DNA of 64,000 nucleotides from Phymorhynchus buccinoides (GCA_017654935.2 CM065686.1:25974780-26038779), one strand, 5' to 3'; positions 11,481 through 22,675 are shown, counted from the stretch's first letter. A program made the numbers and translations. Notes: a model not told the origin generated them from the sequence alone.

Positions 11481-14249
11481 GCAAAGCTAGAGTATTTTAC
11501 AAACGAAAAGGTGCTCTCTCACAGAGACCTTAATAACGCCTGGAAGCGGCTGCGTAGGGTGAAAGCGGGAGGCAAACCCAATACCACTCGGATCCTAAAC
11601 ACGACTACAAACAAAACAACACAATCCAACCAGGAAACAACCAACGTCCTGGCCGGGACATTCGCCAAAGCCAGCCAGACAAAACACCTTCCACCCACAG
11701 AACAACTAAGAAGAAACACCATTCCACCCCACCAAAAATCTAATAATAATACTAATTGTACCAATGCCCCCCTAAAACTTGCTGAGCTTGTTACGGCCCT
11801 TCGAAATATCAGAAAAGTAAATAAAGCTACAGGAGATGATCCTATCTCCTATAAACTACTTAAACAACTACCCCCCTCTTTTTTGACCATCCTTCATCGC
11901 TTTTACTCCAGGTGTTGGGAGAGTGGGGAAGTGCCCCAGGCATGGAAAAGTGCACAGGTAGTAGGGATCCTGAAGAACGGGAAACCAAGGCAGGATCCCA
12001 AAAGCTACCGCCCCATCTCCCTCATCCCTCACCTGGGCAAAGTGTATGAACGAATCGTGCGTTCACGATTGGAATACTATTTACAAAAGAATAATATAAT
12101 TCCCCAAGTTCAAGCAGGATTCAGAAAGCATAGAAGCTGTATCGAGCAAATTGTAAAGCTCACCTCTCATGCCAGGAAAGCCTTCGCCCGTCAAAGGAGT
12201 ATGCTGGTCACATTCTTTGACATCAAGGGCGCGTATGACACTGTCTGGCACGAGAGACTGCTCCAAAAAATTAGCAGGCTTGGCATTGAGGGAAACCTCT
12301 TCAACTTTATAAGATCCTTTTTAGAAAACAGAACCATGAAAGTAAGGGTGGGCCAGTCCCTCTCAGACAGTCACTCGCTCGACATGGGGGTGCCCCAGGG
12401 CAGCATCGTTGCCCCAACACTTTTCAACATCATGTTATCAGATATAACCAAGCTCAACATTAATAATAATAAACTTAGTATGTACGCAGATGATATTGCC
12501 ACATGGACTCAAACTAGGAAAAGCCTCACTCAAAAAAAGCTCAAAGAAGCATTAAAACAACATCAAAAACAAAGCGACCTCATAGCCCACTATTTACAGG
12601 ACAATGGTTTTGCATTAGCTACAAATAAATGCATTTTCATGATTCTAACCAACAGAAGAAACCCCTCAGTCAACTACAAAATTTCAATCTCAATTAATGA
12701 CCAAGCAATACAAGCATCTGACCAGGCAAAATTTCTAGGTGTTATTATTAATTACAACCTAACTTGGACAGAGCATATAAATTACACAACTAGAAAAGCC
12801 CAAAAAGCTCTCAATTTTATAAGAGTTATTTCACAAGAAAAATGGGCACAAGACCCCAAGTTACTAACACACCTAGTCAGATCTTTAGTACGCAGTCGAC
12901 TAGTCTACGGCCTAGAGGCTATGCACTCTCTAACCACAGCCAACTTACTAACACTGCAAAGAATCGAAACCCGTGCACTCAGAATAGCTCTGGGGCTCCC
13001 CCGCTATGCAGTGACTGACCTAATTTATCGAGACATAGACTGGCTCCCCTTACGCAAACTCCTTAAACTTAACTGCTCCATTCTCCTCCCCCGCATATAT
13101 GCAACACAAATGTATACCGACTTTGAATTTTACAATAATTTCTCAGATCCATACTATATATCACACCCAGACCACAAAACTAAATTTCCCAGGCACTATC
13201 ACAAGACCATACCCATAACTAAATATACAGAAGATCTCTTTCATGAAGCAGGCGTTAACATAGCGGAAGTCTCCACCCACCCCATACATGACTACCCACT
13301 GTGGGAGGGGACCCCCATCACAGTAGACACCTCCCTCCACGACCAATATTCCAAACAAAACGACTCAAACCGACTTAAGGTCGCAGCATTAGAAAAAATT
13401 TATAATCTTCATCATCACTTACTTATATACACAGACGGATCTAAAATCAACCAACAAGCCGGCTGCGCATTCACAATCCCAGATCTTAAAGTCACCAAAT
13501 CTTTCCAACTAAATAACAACATATCTATTTTTAGTGCAGAGCTTTGGGCCATACTTGAAGCATGCACCTACATAAATCATCTCCCAAACAACCCACGCAG
13601 TGTAGTCATACTAACAGATTCACTATCATCTATACAAGCACTAGTGGGAAACTCAAAAAACAGACAATCTATTATACAGGAAATTAAATTTCTTATACAC
13701 CAAATCACAATCAAAGGAACAGACATCTCACTAGATTGGGTTCCCTCCCATAGCGGCCTCCACGGCAATGACCGGGCTGACATGGCCGCCAAAGAGGCGG
13801 CCCTTGGTCAGTCCGGTACCAAAGTTAATATTAAACTATCCACATCAGAAATGAAATCAGCACTAAAAAGAGCCATAAGCCAGGAGTGGGCTAGGGAACT
13901 GGAGACCCGCTGTAAGGCCCACTTCTGGGATCACCAAATTGTAACAGGAGGATTATTCCCCCCGGTCCCTCGGTATGTACTATCCTTAATATACAGACTT
14001 AGGACCGAGGCAACATACTGTAAATTTAGTCAGACAGAGTGTGAGTGTGGAGACTTCCTCACAACCGAGCACATATTCACACCCTGCAATACAATAACCC
14101 TTGAACTGAACAACCTAATAACAAAACTTAAAACAAATAAAATTCCCTTTACAAAAAAAGCCATAATACACAACCAAACCAATACCTGGCAACCAATCAT
14201 TTGGCTGGCGGAGGCTCTCGGTCAGGCTTCCTTCGGCCACTGGTTCTAA
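11469..14249 (+). CDS. LINE reverse transcriptase-RNase H polyprotein
   Basis: An uninterrupted frame of 926 codons; the natural frame enters from about 11337, so the first ATG is only nominal. RT occupies roughly residues 100-420. Visible motifs are AGFRKHRSC, FFDIKGAYDTVW, GVPQGSIVAPTLFN and MYADDIATW, with the catalytic YADD near residue 338. RNase H lies at about residues 650-775, with IYTDGSK (first Asp), FSAELWAILEA (Glu), ILTDSLSSIQAL (second Asp) and DWVPSHSGLHGNDRAD (His/Asp). All catalytic acids are present. The C-terminus has a Cys-Cys-His-Cys cluster (CECGDF, then TTEHIFTPC). The role is copying the element RNA into DNA at the nicked target. Intact coding suggests a recent insertion. 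There are no introns, and it is not a host gene. Confidence 0.9.
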   Translation: MVAKAKLEYFTNEKVLSHRDLNNAWKRLRRVKAGGKPNTTRILNTTTNKTTQSNQETTNVLAGTFAKASQTKHLPPTEQLRRNTIPPHQKSNNNTNCTNAPLKLAELVTALRNIRKVNKATGDDPISYKLLKQLPPSFLTILHRFYSRCWESGEVPQAWKSAQVVGILKNGKPRQDPKSYRPISLIPHLGKVYERIVRSRLEYYLQKNNIIPQVQAGFRKHRSCIEQIVKLTSHARKAFARQRSMLVTFFDIKGAYDTVWHERLLQKISRLGIEGNLFNFIRSFLENRTMKVRVGQSLSDSHSLDMGVPQGSIVAPTLFNIMLSDITKLNINNNKLSMYADDIATWTQTRKSLTQKKLKEALKQHQKQSDLIAHYLQDNGFALATNKCIFMILTNRRNPSVNYKISISINDQAIQASDQAKFLGVIINYNLTWTEHINYTTRKAQKALNFIRVISQEKWAQDPKLLTHLVRSLVRSRLVYGLEAMHSLTTANLLTLQRIETRALRIALGLPRYAVTDLIYRDIDWLPLRKLLKLNCSILLPRIYATQMYTDFEFYNNFSDPYYISHPDHKTKFPRHYHKTIPITKYTEDLFHEAGVNIAEVSTHPIHDYPLWEGTPITVDTSLHDQYSKQNDSNRLKVAALEKIYNLHHHLLIYTDGSKINQQAGCAFTIPDLKVTKSFQLNNNISIFSAELWAILEACTYINHLPNNPRSVVILTDSLSSIQALVGNSKNRQSIIQEIKFLIHQITIKGTDISLDWVPSHSGLHGNDRADMAAKEAALGQSGTKVNIKLSTSEMKSALKRAISQEWARELETRCKAHFWDHQIVTGGLFPPVPRYVLSLIYRLRTEATYCKFSQTECECGDFLTTEHIFTPCNTITLELNNLITKLKTNKIPFTKKAIIHNQTNTWQPIIWLAEALGQASFGHWF

Positions 14250-16112
14250 ATAACAAACATCCCTTGCACACACAATCATATACAAAGCCCACCCCAGTGA
14301 CCTCTGTCCGGTGCGTGCGCCCTCTCCCAAAGGGCCCTACTCCCACATCCTAGCGGCCGCAGCGGCCACCCCTCACCGGTCGGGGCGCCTGACGGGGGGC
14401 GCGGTCACACTCTAAGCCTTGTCGGCTCTTTTTGAGGGGTGCTGCGCCCCTGGCGGGTGGGCCGCCCTCTGTGGGGAGTTGCTCAGGCCCCTCTCACCCC
14501 CCCTTCCCAGTCGGTCCTTGTTTCTGGGGGCAAGCAGGTCGCCGGGGGTTGACCCCGGGGCCGGGCGCCCCACTGCATTACCAGGGACGTCCGGTTCCGA
14601 CGGGCGCACCCCGGCGGGTTCCCCCCCGGTTCGAGCGGCATCTCCCTGAACTGACCCCCAGGCCTAGCCAGCCATAGTCCCTCCCCCTCCCCCCCGGGGC
14701 CCGGAGGGGGGGCCCGCCGTACCACAGAGGGTCGCAAGTCCCCAACTCTTTTGGGGACCCCCACCCCCAACTATCCTTCTTTTTCCACTCAACCGGGGGC
14801 CTGTCCCAGCCCCCTTCCCTTTCTATGGGCTTCAAATTCATTACCTATGCTACTCAAATAACATTAAACTTCAAAATAAAACAACATTATTTTGCCTCCC
14901 GCCAGCGAGTCTCACCCCGGAAACACACACACTCCTGCGGACTGGCAGCCCATCACCATTTTACCCAACCATCTTTATAAATAAATTCAAACAAACCACA
15001 CGCTGTGTTATTCAATTATACAAACTCTTGATTTTAATAAATAAAAGTAAACTGATCTTATTTTTTTTTTTTTTAATTTAAATTTTTTTTTTTTTTTTTT
15101 TTAATTCTTTTTTAAACTTATAACAAATGAATAATACTCGGAGCACAGGTCAAAATATAAAACTTGCTCCCTCACCATAAATTATTACCAAATTATAAAT
15201 GCAGAATTAAAATTTACTTTAGCCCTCTATAATCTATTTCCTATATAAAATTCATAAAATAAGTTTCAGATAAAAAGTTAATCCCTGACTGGGCCTCCTG
15301 CTTCAAAAGAAGCACTAACAGAAAATAGGCCGGGAGACTCCCCAATCGACATTCATATTCATTTTAACGTTTTAAAAATGACATTCGCCGCGAAATAAAT
15401 AATTAAATGTAAATAGTATGTCGGGTGTACATATGTAGATAAATTAACTTTGCCTTGTAAATCTATTTTAAACCCTCCACACTGTACAGTAGAATGTGGG
15501 GGCCCACCACAGGGGCTCCACTTTCTCCCGTGGTAGCAAAAGTGATTTTACCCACGGTTTCACTTATAAGGACAAATTTTTCATCTAACAACAAGAACAT
15601 ACACAGCGTAACGGTTTAGACACCACACTGAGGTTCCAGGTTCGAACCTGCCTGGCTCCGTTTTTTATTTTTTATTAAATTAAACCCACCACACACGTAC
15701 AAATCTTTACTCAAGTCAGCCTCATTATGAAGTCCAAATTATTTCTTGTACATAACCTTATTTGTTTTTCGCGATTTTAACCGACCTTACATGACATTTT
15801 AAAAGTTTTTAACAATAAAGATTACATTTTTAACTTTGTGGTCCTGAAAATTTTAACTACAGCTCTTGGAGCGGCCTTTCTCAAATAACATATTTTATAA
15901 GTAACGATTATAACATAGCTAACTATATTTTTTATTGTGTAATCTGTAGAACGCGAGCTCGGAACCAACCAAGAGTAATAATCAAAGATGCTGAGATCCT
16001 CCGGGTCACTCCCCTCCTCCCCCTCTCCCCCTTCTCTTTACATCCCCAAGTAAAATCTCAATGCCCCACATGGCCGAAAGGCCGAAGAGGGCGTAAAGCA
16101 TTATTTTCACTC
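14250..16112 (+). other. 3' non-coding region of the LINE
   Basis: A GC-rich stretch (about 14280-14830) is followed by T-rich tracts near 15060-15105, a tRNA-like segment at about 15605-15660 and AT-rich sequence to the target-site duplication. No frame with a recognisable domain is present. The length (1.86 kb) suggests that other repeats may be nested inside, but no second duplication was identified. Confidence 0.6.
15605..15662 (+). repeat. tRNA-like segment inside LINE 3' region
   Basis: An A-box-like cagcgtaacggtttagac and a B-box-like aggttcgaacctg lie about 30 bp apart and are followed by a T-rich run. The acceptor stem cannot be paired, so this is a SINE head relic and not a functional tRNA. 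Confidence 0.5.
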
Positions 16113-16183
16113 ATTTGAAGTGCGACAATTTTGGACCGACCGACCGACCGACCGACAAAGTGAGTTATAGGTTTGTGCAACAA
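16113..16183 (+). repeat. Dispersed repeat R1, copy A (right part)
   Basis: Resumes at the second atttgaagt and reads gtgcgacaattttggaccg, then (cgac)n and ataggtttgtg. It completes the copy interrupted at 10984. It abuts copy B directly, so the LINE landed in a tandem R1 dimer. Confidence 0.8.
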
Positions 16184-16577
16184 GCGCGAAATCGCAATAG
16201 TTTGTGGCACGCGGTCTATTTTTACCACTCCAATCATGAGTAACCTCCCCTGGCTTTTCAATAATTTTAATCTGTAAACCAGAATGTTATCTCTGCATCA
16301 TTTCGTAACTTTTTATATCTTTTGGAAAACATTTAAAACTATGTATCCTACTTATACTCATCAAAAGAAGCACCGCATACTCGTCGTGTCTGTTGTAGTG
16401 TCTGTATTACGTATGTTTATTATTTTGTACGCTTTTAAAATACATCATTTTAAAGAGCGGCCTCAATTTGAAGTGTAGCCTCGATTTGAAGTGCGACAAT
16501 TTTGTCAAAATGTGCGACAATTTTGGACCGACAGACCGACCGAGTTATAGGTTATAGGTTTGTGGCTTGAGCCACAA
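16184..16577 (+). repeat. Dispersed repeat R1, copy B
   Basis: About 394 bp, from caagcgcgaaatcgcaatag to the small terminal palindrome tttgtggcttgagccacaaa. It is close to identical to copy A, and in reverse orientation to copy C at 39436-39841. It contains two gcgacaattttg words and CGAC/GACC runs near the end. Confidence 0.85.
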
Positions 16578-16689
16578 ACAATAAATCTGCACTAAGCTGC
16601 ATGGCGTATGGGGAACTAGGACAGTTTCCTTTAGAGATTCAGGCAAAGAGCAGAATGTTAAGTTTTGATTTAAACTTGTGACTGACGCT

Positions 16690-17280
16690 AATCAGTCTAA
16701 ATATTCTTGCATCATGTATTGTTTTATGCCATATTTATATAAAGAAAACAAACATTTGTCACCTTTCTTAGTGTGTCTTACTACTTTATTGAATAACCTT
16801 GGATTGACTGGTTTTTGGACACAGCAACCCCACCTTAACATTTCATCAAACTGGTTTAAATCCAAAGGTTTACGTTCTTGAAAGGATCCATTTATTCAGC
16901 ATTGGTATTCACAATTAAAAGCAAAACAAGCCTTCAATAATTACAGACTATATAAGGACGGGTTTTTTAAAGAAAAGTATATAAAAGTTTTGCCTGAAAA
17001 CTTAGCAATTTTATTTGTGAAGTTTAGAACGTTGAACCATAAACTACCAATACAAACAGGCAGAATTCAAAACATTCCACATAATGAAAGATCCTGTTCT
17101 CAGTGCGACCACCTTGTGCTGGGAGACGAATTTCATGACATCTTTGAATGTCAGGCTTTTCAGGACGCAAGGAAACTATATTTGCCAAAGTATTATCAGC
17201 AAAGACCAAATGTTATAAAGTGCCATTCTCTATTCTCTATTCCAAACAAGAAACAAACGAATCCTCAATCGCTTAATTAG
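16690..17280 (+). pseudogene. C-terminal remnant of another LINE ORF2
   Basis: Conceptual translation in pieces resembles the tail of a LINE ORF2. The first piece, with LTTLLNNLGLTGFW, runs into a stop near 16881. The same frame then reads W-Y-S-Q-L-K-A, followed from 16990 by FVKFRTLNHKLPIQTGRIQN and then CSQCDHLVLGDEFHDIFEC. The Cys-x2-Cys...His...Cys cluster is the usual C-terminal signature of many animal LINEs. RT and endonuclease are missing. It is older than the element at 10985 because it carries stops and is heavily truncated. Confidence 0.65.
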
Positions 17281-17645
17281 TTTCATAAAGATAATTTTAA
17301 ATGACTTGACCGGCCATGTGACCACGACTTTTTGGGCTTTAGCCCCTTTCATTCAGGTAAGGTTAATTGGTACTTTGACATATATGTGTTAAAGCAGTTT
17401 GTTGATTTTCTTAAATTGTATATTGTTGTGTATTTACTCTCCAACGCTACTGATTGGGATAGCCTTAACCCTTTCACAATGTCGCATTTTAGCACCACAC
17501 TTCCACTTGATGTTGGTCAGGTCAACATTTTATTTCCAGATGGGAAGATTGTATAAGCAAGTGACATGCTTTTTTTAAATTATAACAAGCCATCCATAAA
17601 AAATGTTGTAAAAATAATAAAGAGCATGCTTGGTGTAAGCACATG
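17281..17645. other. No gene seen
   Basis: Unique-looking sequence between two LINE pieces. A short plus frame (17332-17556) has no recognised motif and may be further LINE or repeat debris. Confidence 0.4.
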
Positions 17646-17976
17646 TGTGTGTCAAGTCAAGTCAAGTCAAAATGATCTTTATTGACGATAAAAGAGTAAG
17701 CTTGATAAAGCTTTTTTACATCCTGTCGTCATAAATAAATAAGAAAAACAATTAACGCAAATAAATACAGCATATACTGGAGAAAAATCAACCACAATCA
17801 AAATCATGGGGAAAATACATACACTTCATACAAGCACAATACAAAGATCATAATATACATATGTACAAATGTAATCATAGCGGTAGAATAAAAGGAAAGC
17901 GGAATATGGAGTTGGGGAAAATAATAATGACTGAGACAAAGAGACAGAGAAACAGAGACACCAGAATCGAGAGATA

Positions 17977-17979
<3 letters not shown>

Positions 17980-18036
<57 letters not shown>
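17980..18036. repeat. (GA)n microsatellite in LINE 3' UTR
   Basis: A pure GA run of about 56 bp within the 3' non-coding part of the minus-strand LINE. Confidence 0.95.
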
Positions 18037-18038
<2 letters not shown>

Positions 18039-18308
18039 TAGTTTACTCGGACATGAGAAAGAAGAAAAATATCCGAACAAAAGCACAACTCAGAGGGAAA
18101 CAAAAACAGAAAACGAACACAGCTTACATTTAAAGCGCAAAAGGAATGAAATTATTCAAAATCAAACACCAACGAAAACAAAACATGAGTTTACACGCAC
18201 CTGTAAAGTCTCCTCCTCTACTAGAGCAAGGCGGCATAAACACAAAACAATTTCCAACAGCAACAATAGAGCCTTAGGCACTCATTCTCATATTTACATT
18301 AGGTATTT

Positions 18309-20066
18309 TTACAAAGCATCAAGCATATTCTTTTTAAGTGCTTTTTTAAACGTTTGTTTTGAAGGACACGATTTTAGAGAAAAAGACAGATTATTCCATG
18401 ATGTGCCCCCTGAGTAAACAAAACTAGTTTTGTAAACATTATTTCGTGGTCTGGGAAAAGAAAGCTTGTGGGTGTGTCTATTTGGGTTTATAACAAAAGT
18501 CTTGATAATTTTTGGGGGAGCGACTCCATTTACCACACTAAACATGCAGATGCATTTGTTGAAGAGAAGTCTGTCTTTTAGTGGCAAAATGTTTAATTTA
18601 TTGTAATCATTAGCTGTTAGGGTGCTTGATTTCATCAGTATTAGTTTCACAGCTCGTTTATGTAACCGACTTATATGTTTTAGATTAGCTTCACTAGTAC
18701 TGTCCCAAAGGGTTGATGAGTTATTAATGTGAGACATAATGTGAGCATGGAAAAATATTTTACGTGACTGAAGATTTAAAAAGTTTTTAATTTTTGTCAA
18801 TTGATAAATCTTTTTTGAGATACATTTACCCAGTTTAGATATATGTTCTGACCACAGTAAGTTATTATCAACAGTGATACCTAAAACTTTATGTGACGCC
18901 ACTTCTTCAATTTTGTTGCCTTGCACATACAATGGTGGAAATGGATAAGTCATTTTTTGTCGCTTTTGCCGAGTAGTTACATACATACATTTGGTCTTTT
19001 CAGTGTTGAGTGACATGTGATTCTGTTCAGTCCATTCTACTAGATTATTAACGTCAGCTTGAAGATTGTTAACTAGTTCAGTTTGGTTATTACTGTTTGA
19101 GTGTAAGGAAGTATCGTCAGCAAACATTTCAGAATGACATTGTAGACATAAGGGCAGATCGTTTACATACAAAGAAAACAAGAGAGGTCCCAAAACAGAT
19201 CCCTGAGGAACACCAAAATGTACTGGGAGTAACTTAGATCTTTTTAAACCAATTTGAACAAGCTGTTGCCGATTAGTAAGGAAGGAATGTATAAATGTTA
19301 GGGCTTCACTTGATATTTTGTAGTACTTAAGTTTTTTAAGTAGAAGAGAGTGGTTGATAACGTCGAACGCTTTCGCAAAATCGACAAAGAGAATCCCAGT
19401 AAATTCGTTATTGTTAATATTTAGAAGACATTTGTCTATGAGTTGTATTAAAGTTGTGTGGCACGAGCGATTTTCTCGAAATCCAGATTGATTTTCATGA
19501 AGTAAGTCATAACGATTAAGATGTGAATATAAGTTGGATTTGATATGTCTCTCCAGAGGTTTTGACAGAAGCGATAATATAGATATAGGTCGGTAGTTTG
19601 AAGGACATGTAGGATCACCCGATTTGTACAGTGGTATCACTTTAGCCTGTTTGAATTTCTCAGGAAACTGTTGCTTATCAAGACACAGATTGTAAAGATA
19701 AGTCAATGTATGAGCAATAACTGGTGAGGCGACTTTTAGGATTTTGCTGTCTAAACCATCCAAATCTCTAGACCTTGACTGTTTTAAATGTAGTAGACAA
19801 TTGGCTATTTCATGGACTGATACTGATGTGATGCAAAATGTTGACGAAATATTTTTTGTATAGCAGAACTGTGCTAAAGCTTCCAGGTTGTTTTCGTTTG
19901 TTTTATCATTTTTGATAATCTTACTTGTTATATTTGAAAAATGAAGGTTCAAATCATCTGGTTGGAGTTCATTTATAGGATTCTGTATTGAGTGCGTTGA
20001 GTTTTTCTTGGTTAAAAGGTTTATTGCTTTCCAAATTGCATTTGCATTTTGTGTAGAAGAAACCAA
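18309..20066 (-). pseudogene. LINE reverse transcriptase domain
   Basis: About 585 codons read on the minus strand, normally fused to the upstream endonuclease frame. RT motifs include YRPISILSLLSKPLE, HENQSGFRENRSC, GILFVDFAKAFDVINHSLL, FGVPQGSVLGPLLFSLYVND and the catalytic MFADDTSLHS. The C-terminal region contains the usual thumb-like segment (HISKLGKCISKKIYQL) and ends without a Cys/His cluster or RNase H. The ATG at 20066 is not the real start, because the reading continues from the endonuclease frame across a frameshift. Catalytic Asp residues are present, so the domain itself looks undamaged. Confidence 0.85.
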
Positions 20067-21120
20067 TTCTTGAAAGTATTTTTTTTTTAGCCTTTCTTTT
20101 CATGGAATTAACTTTGTTTCTCTGTTTTCTAAACTGTGCTTCGTCATTTATCTTAAGTAAATGTTCTCTTTTATATATTTCATTGTTGATTTCACTTGAT
20201 ATATAAGGCGGTTTAATGTTGTGTTTCACTCTTTTTTTTTTAACCAAAGGAGCATGCTTATCATAGATGTCATTAAAATTACTTACCCAAAAGTTAGTAG
20301 CATCGTTAGGATCCCTAAGCTGATAAACATAGTCAAGATTTGAATGAGTTAAATCGTTTAGGAAGGAATTTTGGTCAAAGTGAGTAAAACGGCGATAGAA
20401 TATCTCTTTATGGCCAGGCTTCGGGATCTTAGTGCCTTTCTTTAAAAATGTCAAACAGATAGACGAATGATCACTGCAACCAGTCTGCACGGAGCACACT
20501 TCTTTTACATGGATCTTAGAATTGACATAAATATGATCGATTAAAGTTCTTGAATGATTAGTTATACGGGTAGGGCAATCAATTAGTTGATTTAAACCAT
20601 ACATGGCAAAATTGTCTTTCCATTTTGTACCCTGTTCAATTAAATCTATATTAAAGTCGCCGAAAATAATGGTTTCTTTGGATTCTAGTATTACAGCATC
20701 CATCATGGAGTTAAACCTATCATACCAACTGACCAGTTCTGCTGGGTTTCTATAAAGAAAACCAATCAAAAATGGTTCACTGTGCTTAAGGCTAATTTCA
20801 ACCCATATAGATTCTACATTAAACGTTTCAAGATCCGTCATTCTTTTGACTTTTAGAGACTGTGTATAGTATAACAGTAAACCAGTTGTTCGGGGGACAG
20901 TGGGGTCTAATCTTATCATACTATAGTTGGGCATATGCATGTCGGAATCTGGAACTACGTCTGTCAACCATGACTCCGCAATGCAAAATAGGTGAAAATG
21001 ATTTCCATTATTGTGCAGTATGGTTGCAATGTCATCCGTCTTATTTCGTGCACTGTTGATATTAAGATAGCCTATACGGAGACCCTCCTGGGAGGGCCAT
21101 ACATCTAAAGTAGTAGACAT
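19969..21120 (-). pseudogene. LINE endonuclease domain, frameshifted at its end
   Basis: The minus-strand frame starts MSTTLDVWPSQEG at 21120 and encodes an exonuclease-endonuclease-phosphatase fold. Motifs are GYLNINSARNK, FCIAESWL (catalytic Glu), IIFGDFNIDL (Asp/Asn) and the final GCSDHSSICL (Asp/His). The correct frame leaves this reading at the ten-base T run at 20079-20088 (A run on the coding strand), beyond which the two frames overlap. A one-base length change there separates the endonuclease from the RT. Assembly or polymerase error in the run cannot be excluded. Confidence 0.85.
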
Positions 21121-21603
21121 GCTATAAATCTAGTGTAAACATATAATTTTATTCTATGTACCTATTAGAGCAATATCATAAGCACTTACTCCAGAGGGCA
21201 AGTAGAAGAAGAAAAGGAATAAAAAAAATAATAATAATAGTAAATATTTAACAAGTATACACACAAATGGGCAGTTTTACGCACAAGTAAGAAAAACAAT
21301 GTATTAAACGCAATACTACCAAACCGATGTACAAAGTTTACTGTACAGGATTATAAATATTAACGCAAAGAAAGGTCAATTTATTTACATAAACATTAAT
21401 CGTAATCCAAATTATTAAGAACTGAAGTAATCAAAAACCGATTCCAGATCTTTCCGTTAAGGTAGCCCCGAACACAAAGTGACTCAGCAAAACAAACTAC
21501 CGCTGGTTATTAGCAACAACAACGATCAGCGACATTCACCCAAGTCCAGCCAGACGCAATCGCTCTCATACAGAACACATCTTTTGCTTTCCCTATTGTG
21601 AGA

Positions 21604-21710
21604 CATTCACTCTCTCTCTCTCTCCCTTCACCCCCCCCCCTCCCCTACCGTCTCCCCTCTCTCTCCATCTCTCTCTCTCACACACGCACACACACACACA
21701 CATACGCGCG

Positions 21711-21792
<82 letters not shown>

Positions 21793-21860
21793 ACACACAC
21801 AACACACGCACATAAACACACTCGCACACGCACACACGCGCGCACATGCACATACGCCCT
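21604..21860. repeat. (CT)n then (CA)n microsatellite
   Basis: CT-rich then CA-rich simple sequence with a few interruptions. Both strands contain meaningless open frames. Confidence 0.95.
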
Positions 21861-22049
21861 TACATACATATTATCACTTACACAAGTACATTAGCTTTAT
21901 ACTTAAGACGGAAATACTCCTTTGCTTTTTTCGGATTCGTTCCCATTAATAAAATTCAATAAATAAACGAAACATAATCATCATAGTCAAAGCATATTTG
22001 GCACTGCTACTTCGGTTATAATACTGACGCCTTTGGATTTGTAGATTAT

Positions 22050-22370
22050 TCAGTTATAATACTGACGCCTTTGCATTTGTTGATTGTTCATGAAAGAATT
22101 CGTGAAGTTGTACACAAACGGATCGTATGGAAAGGTGGGGTAGGGTTGAGGGGGCACGGGATTGTTGTGCGATAAATTGTGGTCAGGGAATCTAGTAGCG
22201 GGTGCAAAGTTCTCCGTGTTCATTCCGTGGAATTGGGAGTTGGGGTGGGGAAGAGGAGGTATACCCTGGTTTGGCTGAGTTGACTGGGCATTGTTGAAGA
22301 GGGAATTGTAGGGCGGGGTATGAGGGGCAGGGGGGTTACGATCAGTGGTGCCTGATGTCTGTCGTAACAT
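22050..22370 (-). CDS. Unrecognised Pro/Asn-rich open frame
   Basis: A 106-codon minus-strand frame rich in Pro, Asn, Gln, Tyr and Phe (for example NSLFNNAQSTQPNQG and YPTFPYDPFVYNF), ending QMQRRQYYN before a stop. The composition is not that of a simple repeat. It lies 0.9 kb upstream of the minus-strand LINE endonuclease, so it could be the end of that element's ORF1, an exon, or chance. No zinc knuckle or coiled coil is seen, and no splice context was established. Confidence 0.25.
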   Translation of the reverse strand: MLRQTSGTTDRNPPAPHTPPYNSLFNNAQSTQPNQGIPPLPHPNSQFHGMNTENFAPATRFPDHNLSHNNPVPPQPYPTFPYDPFVYNFTNSFMNNQQMQRRQYYN

Positions 22371-22382
22371 CTGGCTATTTGC

Positions 22383-22620
22383 GCGTGTGTGTGTGTGTGC
22401 GTGCGTGCGCGTGCGTGCGTGCGCGTGCGTGTGAGTGAGTGTGCGTGCGTGTGCGTGTGCGTGCGTGCATGTTTAAGAGGCACTATAGAGTATACTGCTG
22501 CTATGTTTCTCTCTGCTGGTTATGTGTGTAATGTTTGATATTGAAATGGTTACATGTCATAATTATGTAACAATTTTCATGTACCCCCTGGTTTAAATTG
22601 TTTTTTAATGTCTTTGACTT

Positions 22621-22673
<53 letters not shown>
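22383..22673. repeat. (GT/GC)n and (CT)n microsatellites
   Basis: GT/GC dinucleotides to about 22468, then about 150 bp of ordinary sequence, then a pure CT run at 22625-22673. Confidence 0.9.

Positions 22674-22675
<2 letters not shown>

Larger units (their letters stand above)
10985..16112 (+). mobile_element. 5'-truncated I-like non-LTR retrotransposon
   Basis: A 5,128-bp insertion inside repeat R1 copy A, bounded by the 9-bp duplication atttgaagt at 10976-10984 and 16113-16121. It begins in the C-terminal part of an apurinic-type endonuclease and continues through reverse transcriptase, RNase H and a Cys/His cluster. A long 3' region follows and ends in a hairpin-like motif (cgaaaggccgaagagggcgt, near 16073). 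5' truncation and a target-site duplication are the marks of target-primed reverse transcription. The RNase H domain behind the RT places it with I-group elements. Clade assignment is by motif order only. Confidence 0.85.
17650..21140 (-). mobile_element. LINE (CR1/Jockey-like) with (TTGAC)n tail
   Basis: A minus-strand element read from about 21140 down to the 3' end at about 17650. On the minus strand it ends in aataaagatcattttgac followed by repeated ttgac units, an unusual simple-repeat tail in place of poly(A). Coding covers endonuclease (to 21120) and RT (to 18309). The 3' UTR contains a (GA)n/(CT)n tract. RT carries FADDTSL and there is no RNase H. The 5' limit and any ORF1 are uncertain. 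Single-base damage in a homopolymer is the only obvious coding defect. Confidence 0.8.

Noticed and set aside
14412..14841. GC-rich open frames on both strands
   Set aside because: Pro/Gly/Arg-rich readings of a GC-rich LINE 3' region. They have no motifs and several overlap in different frames.
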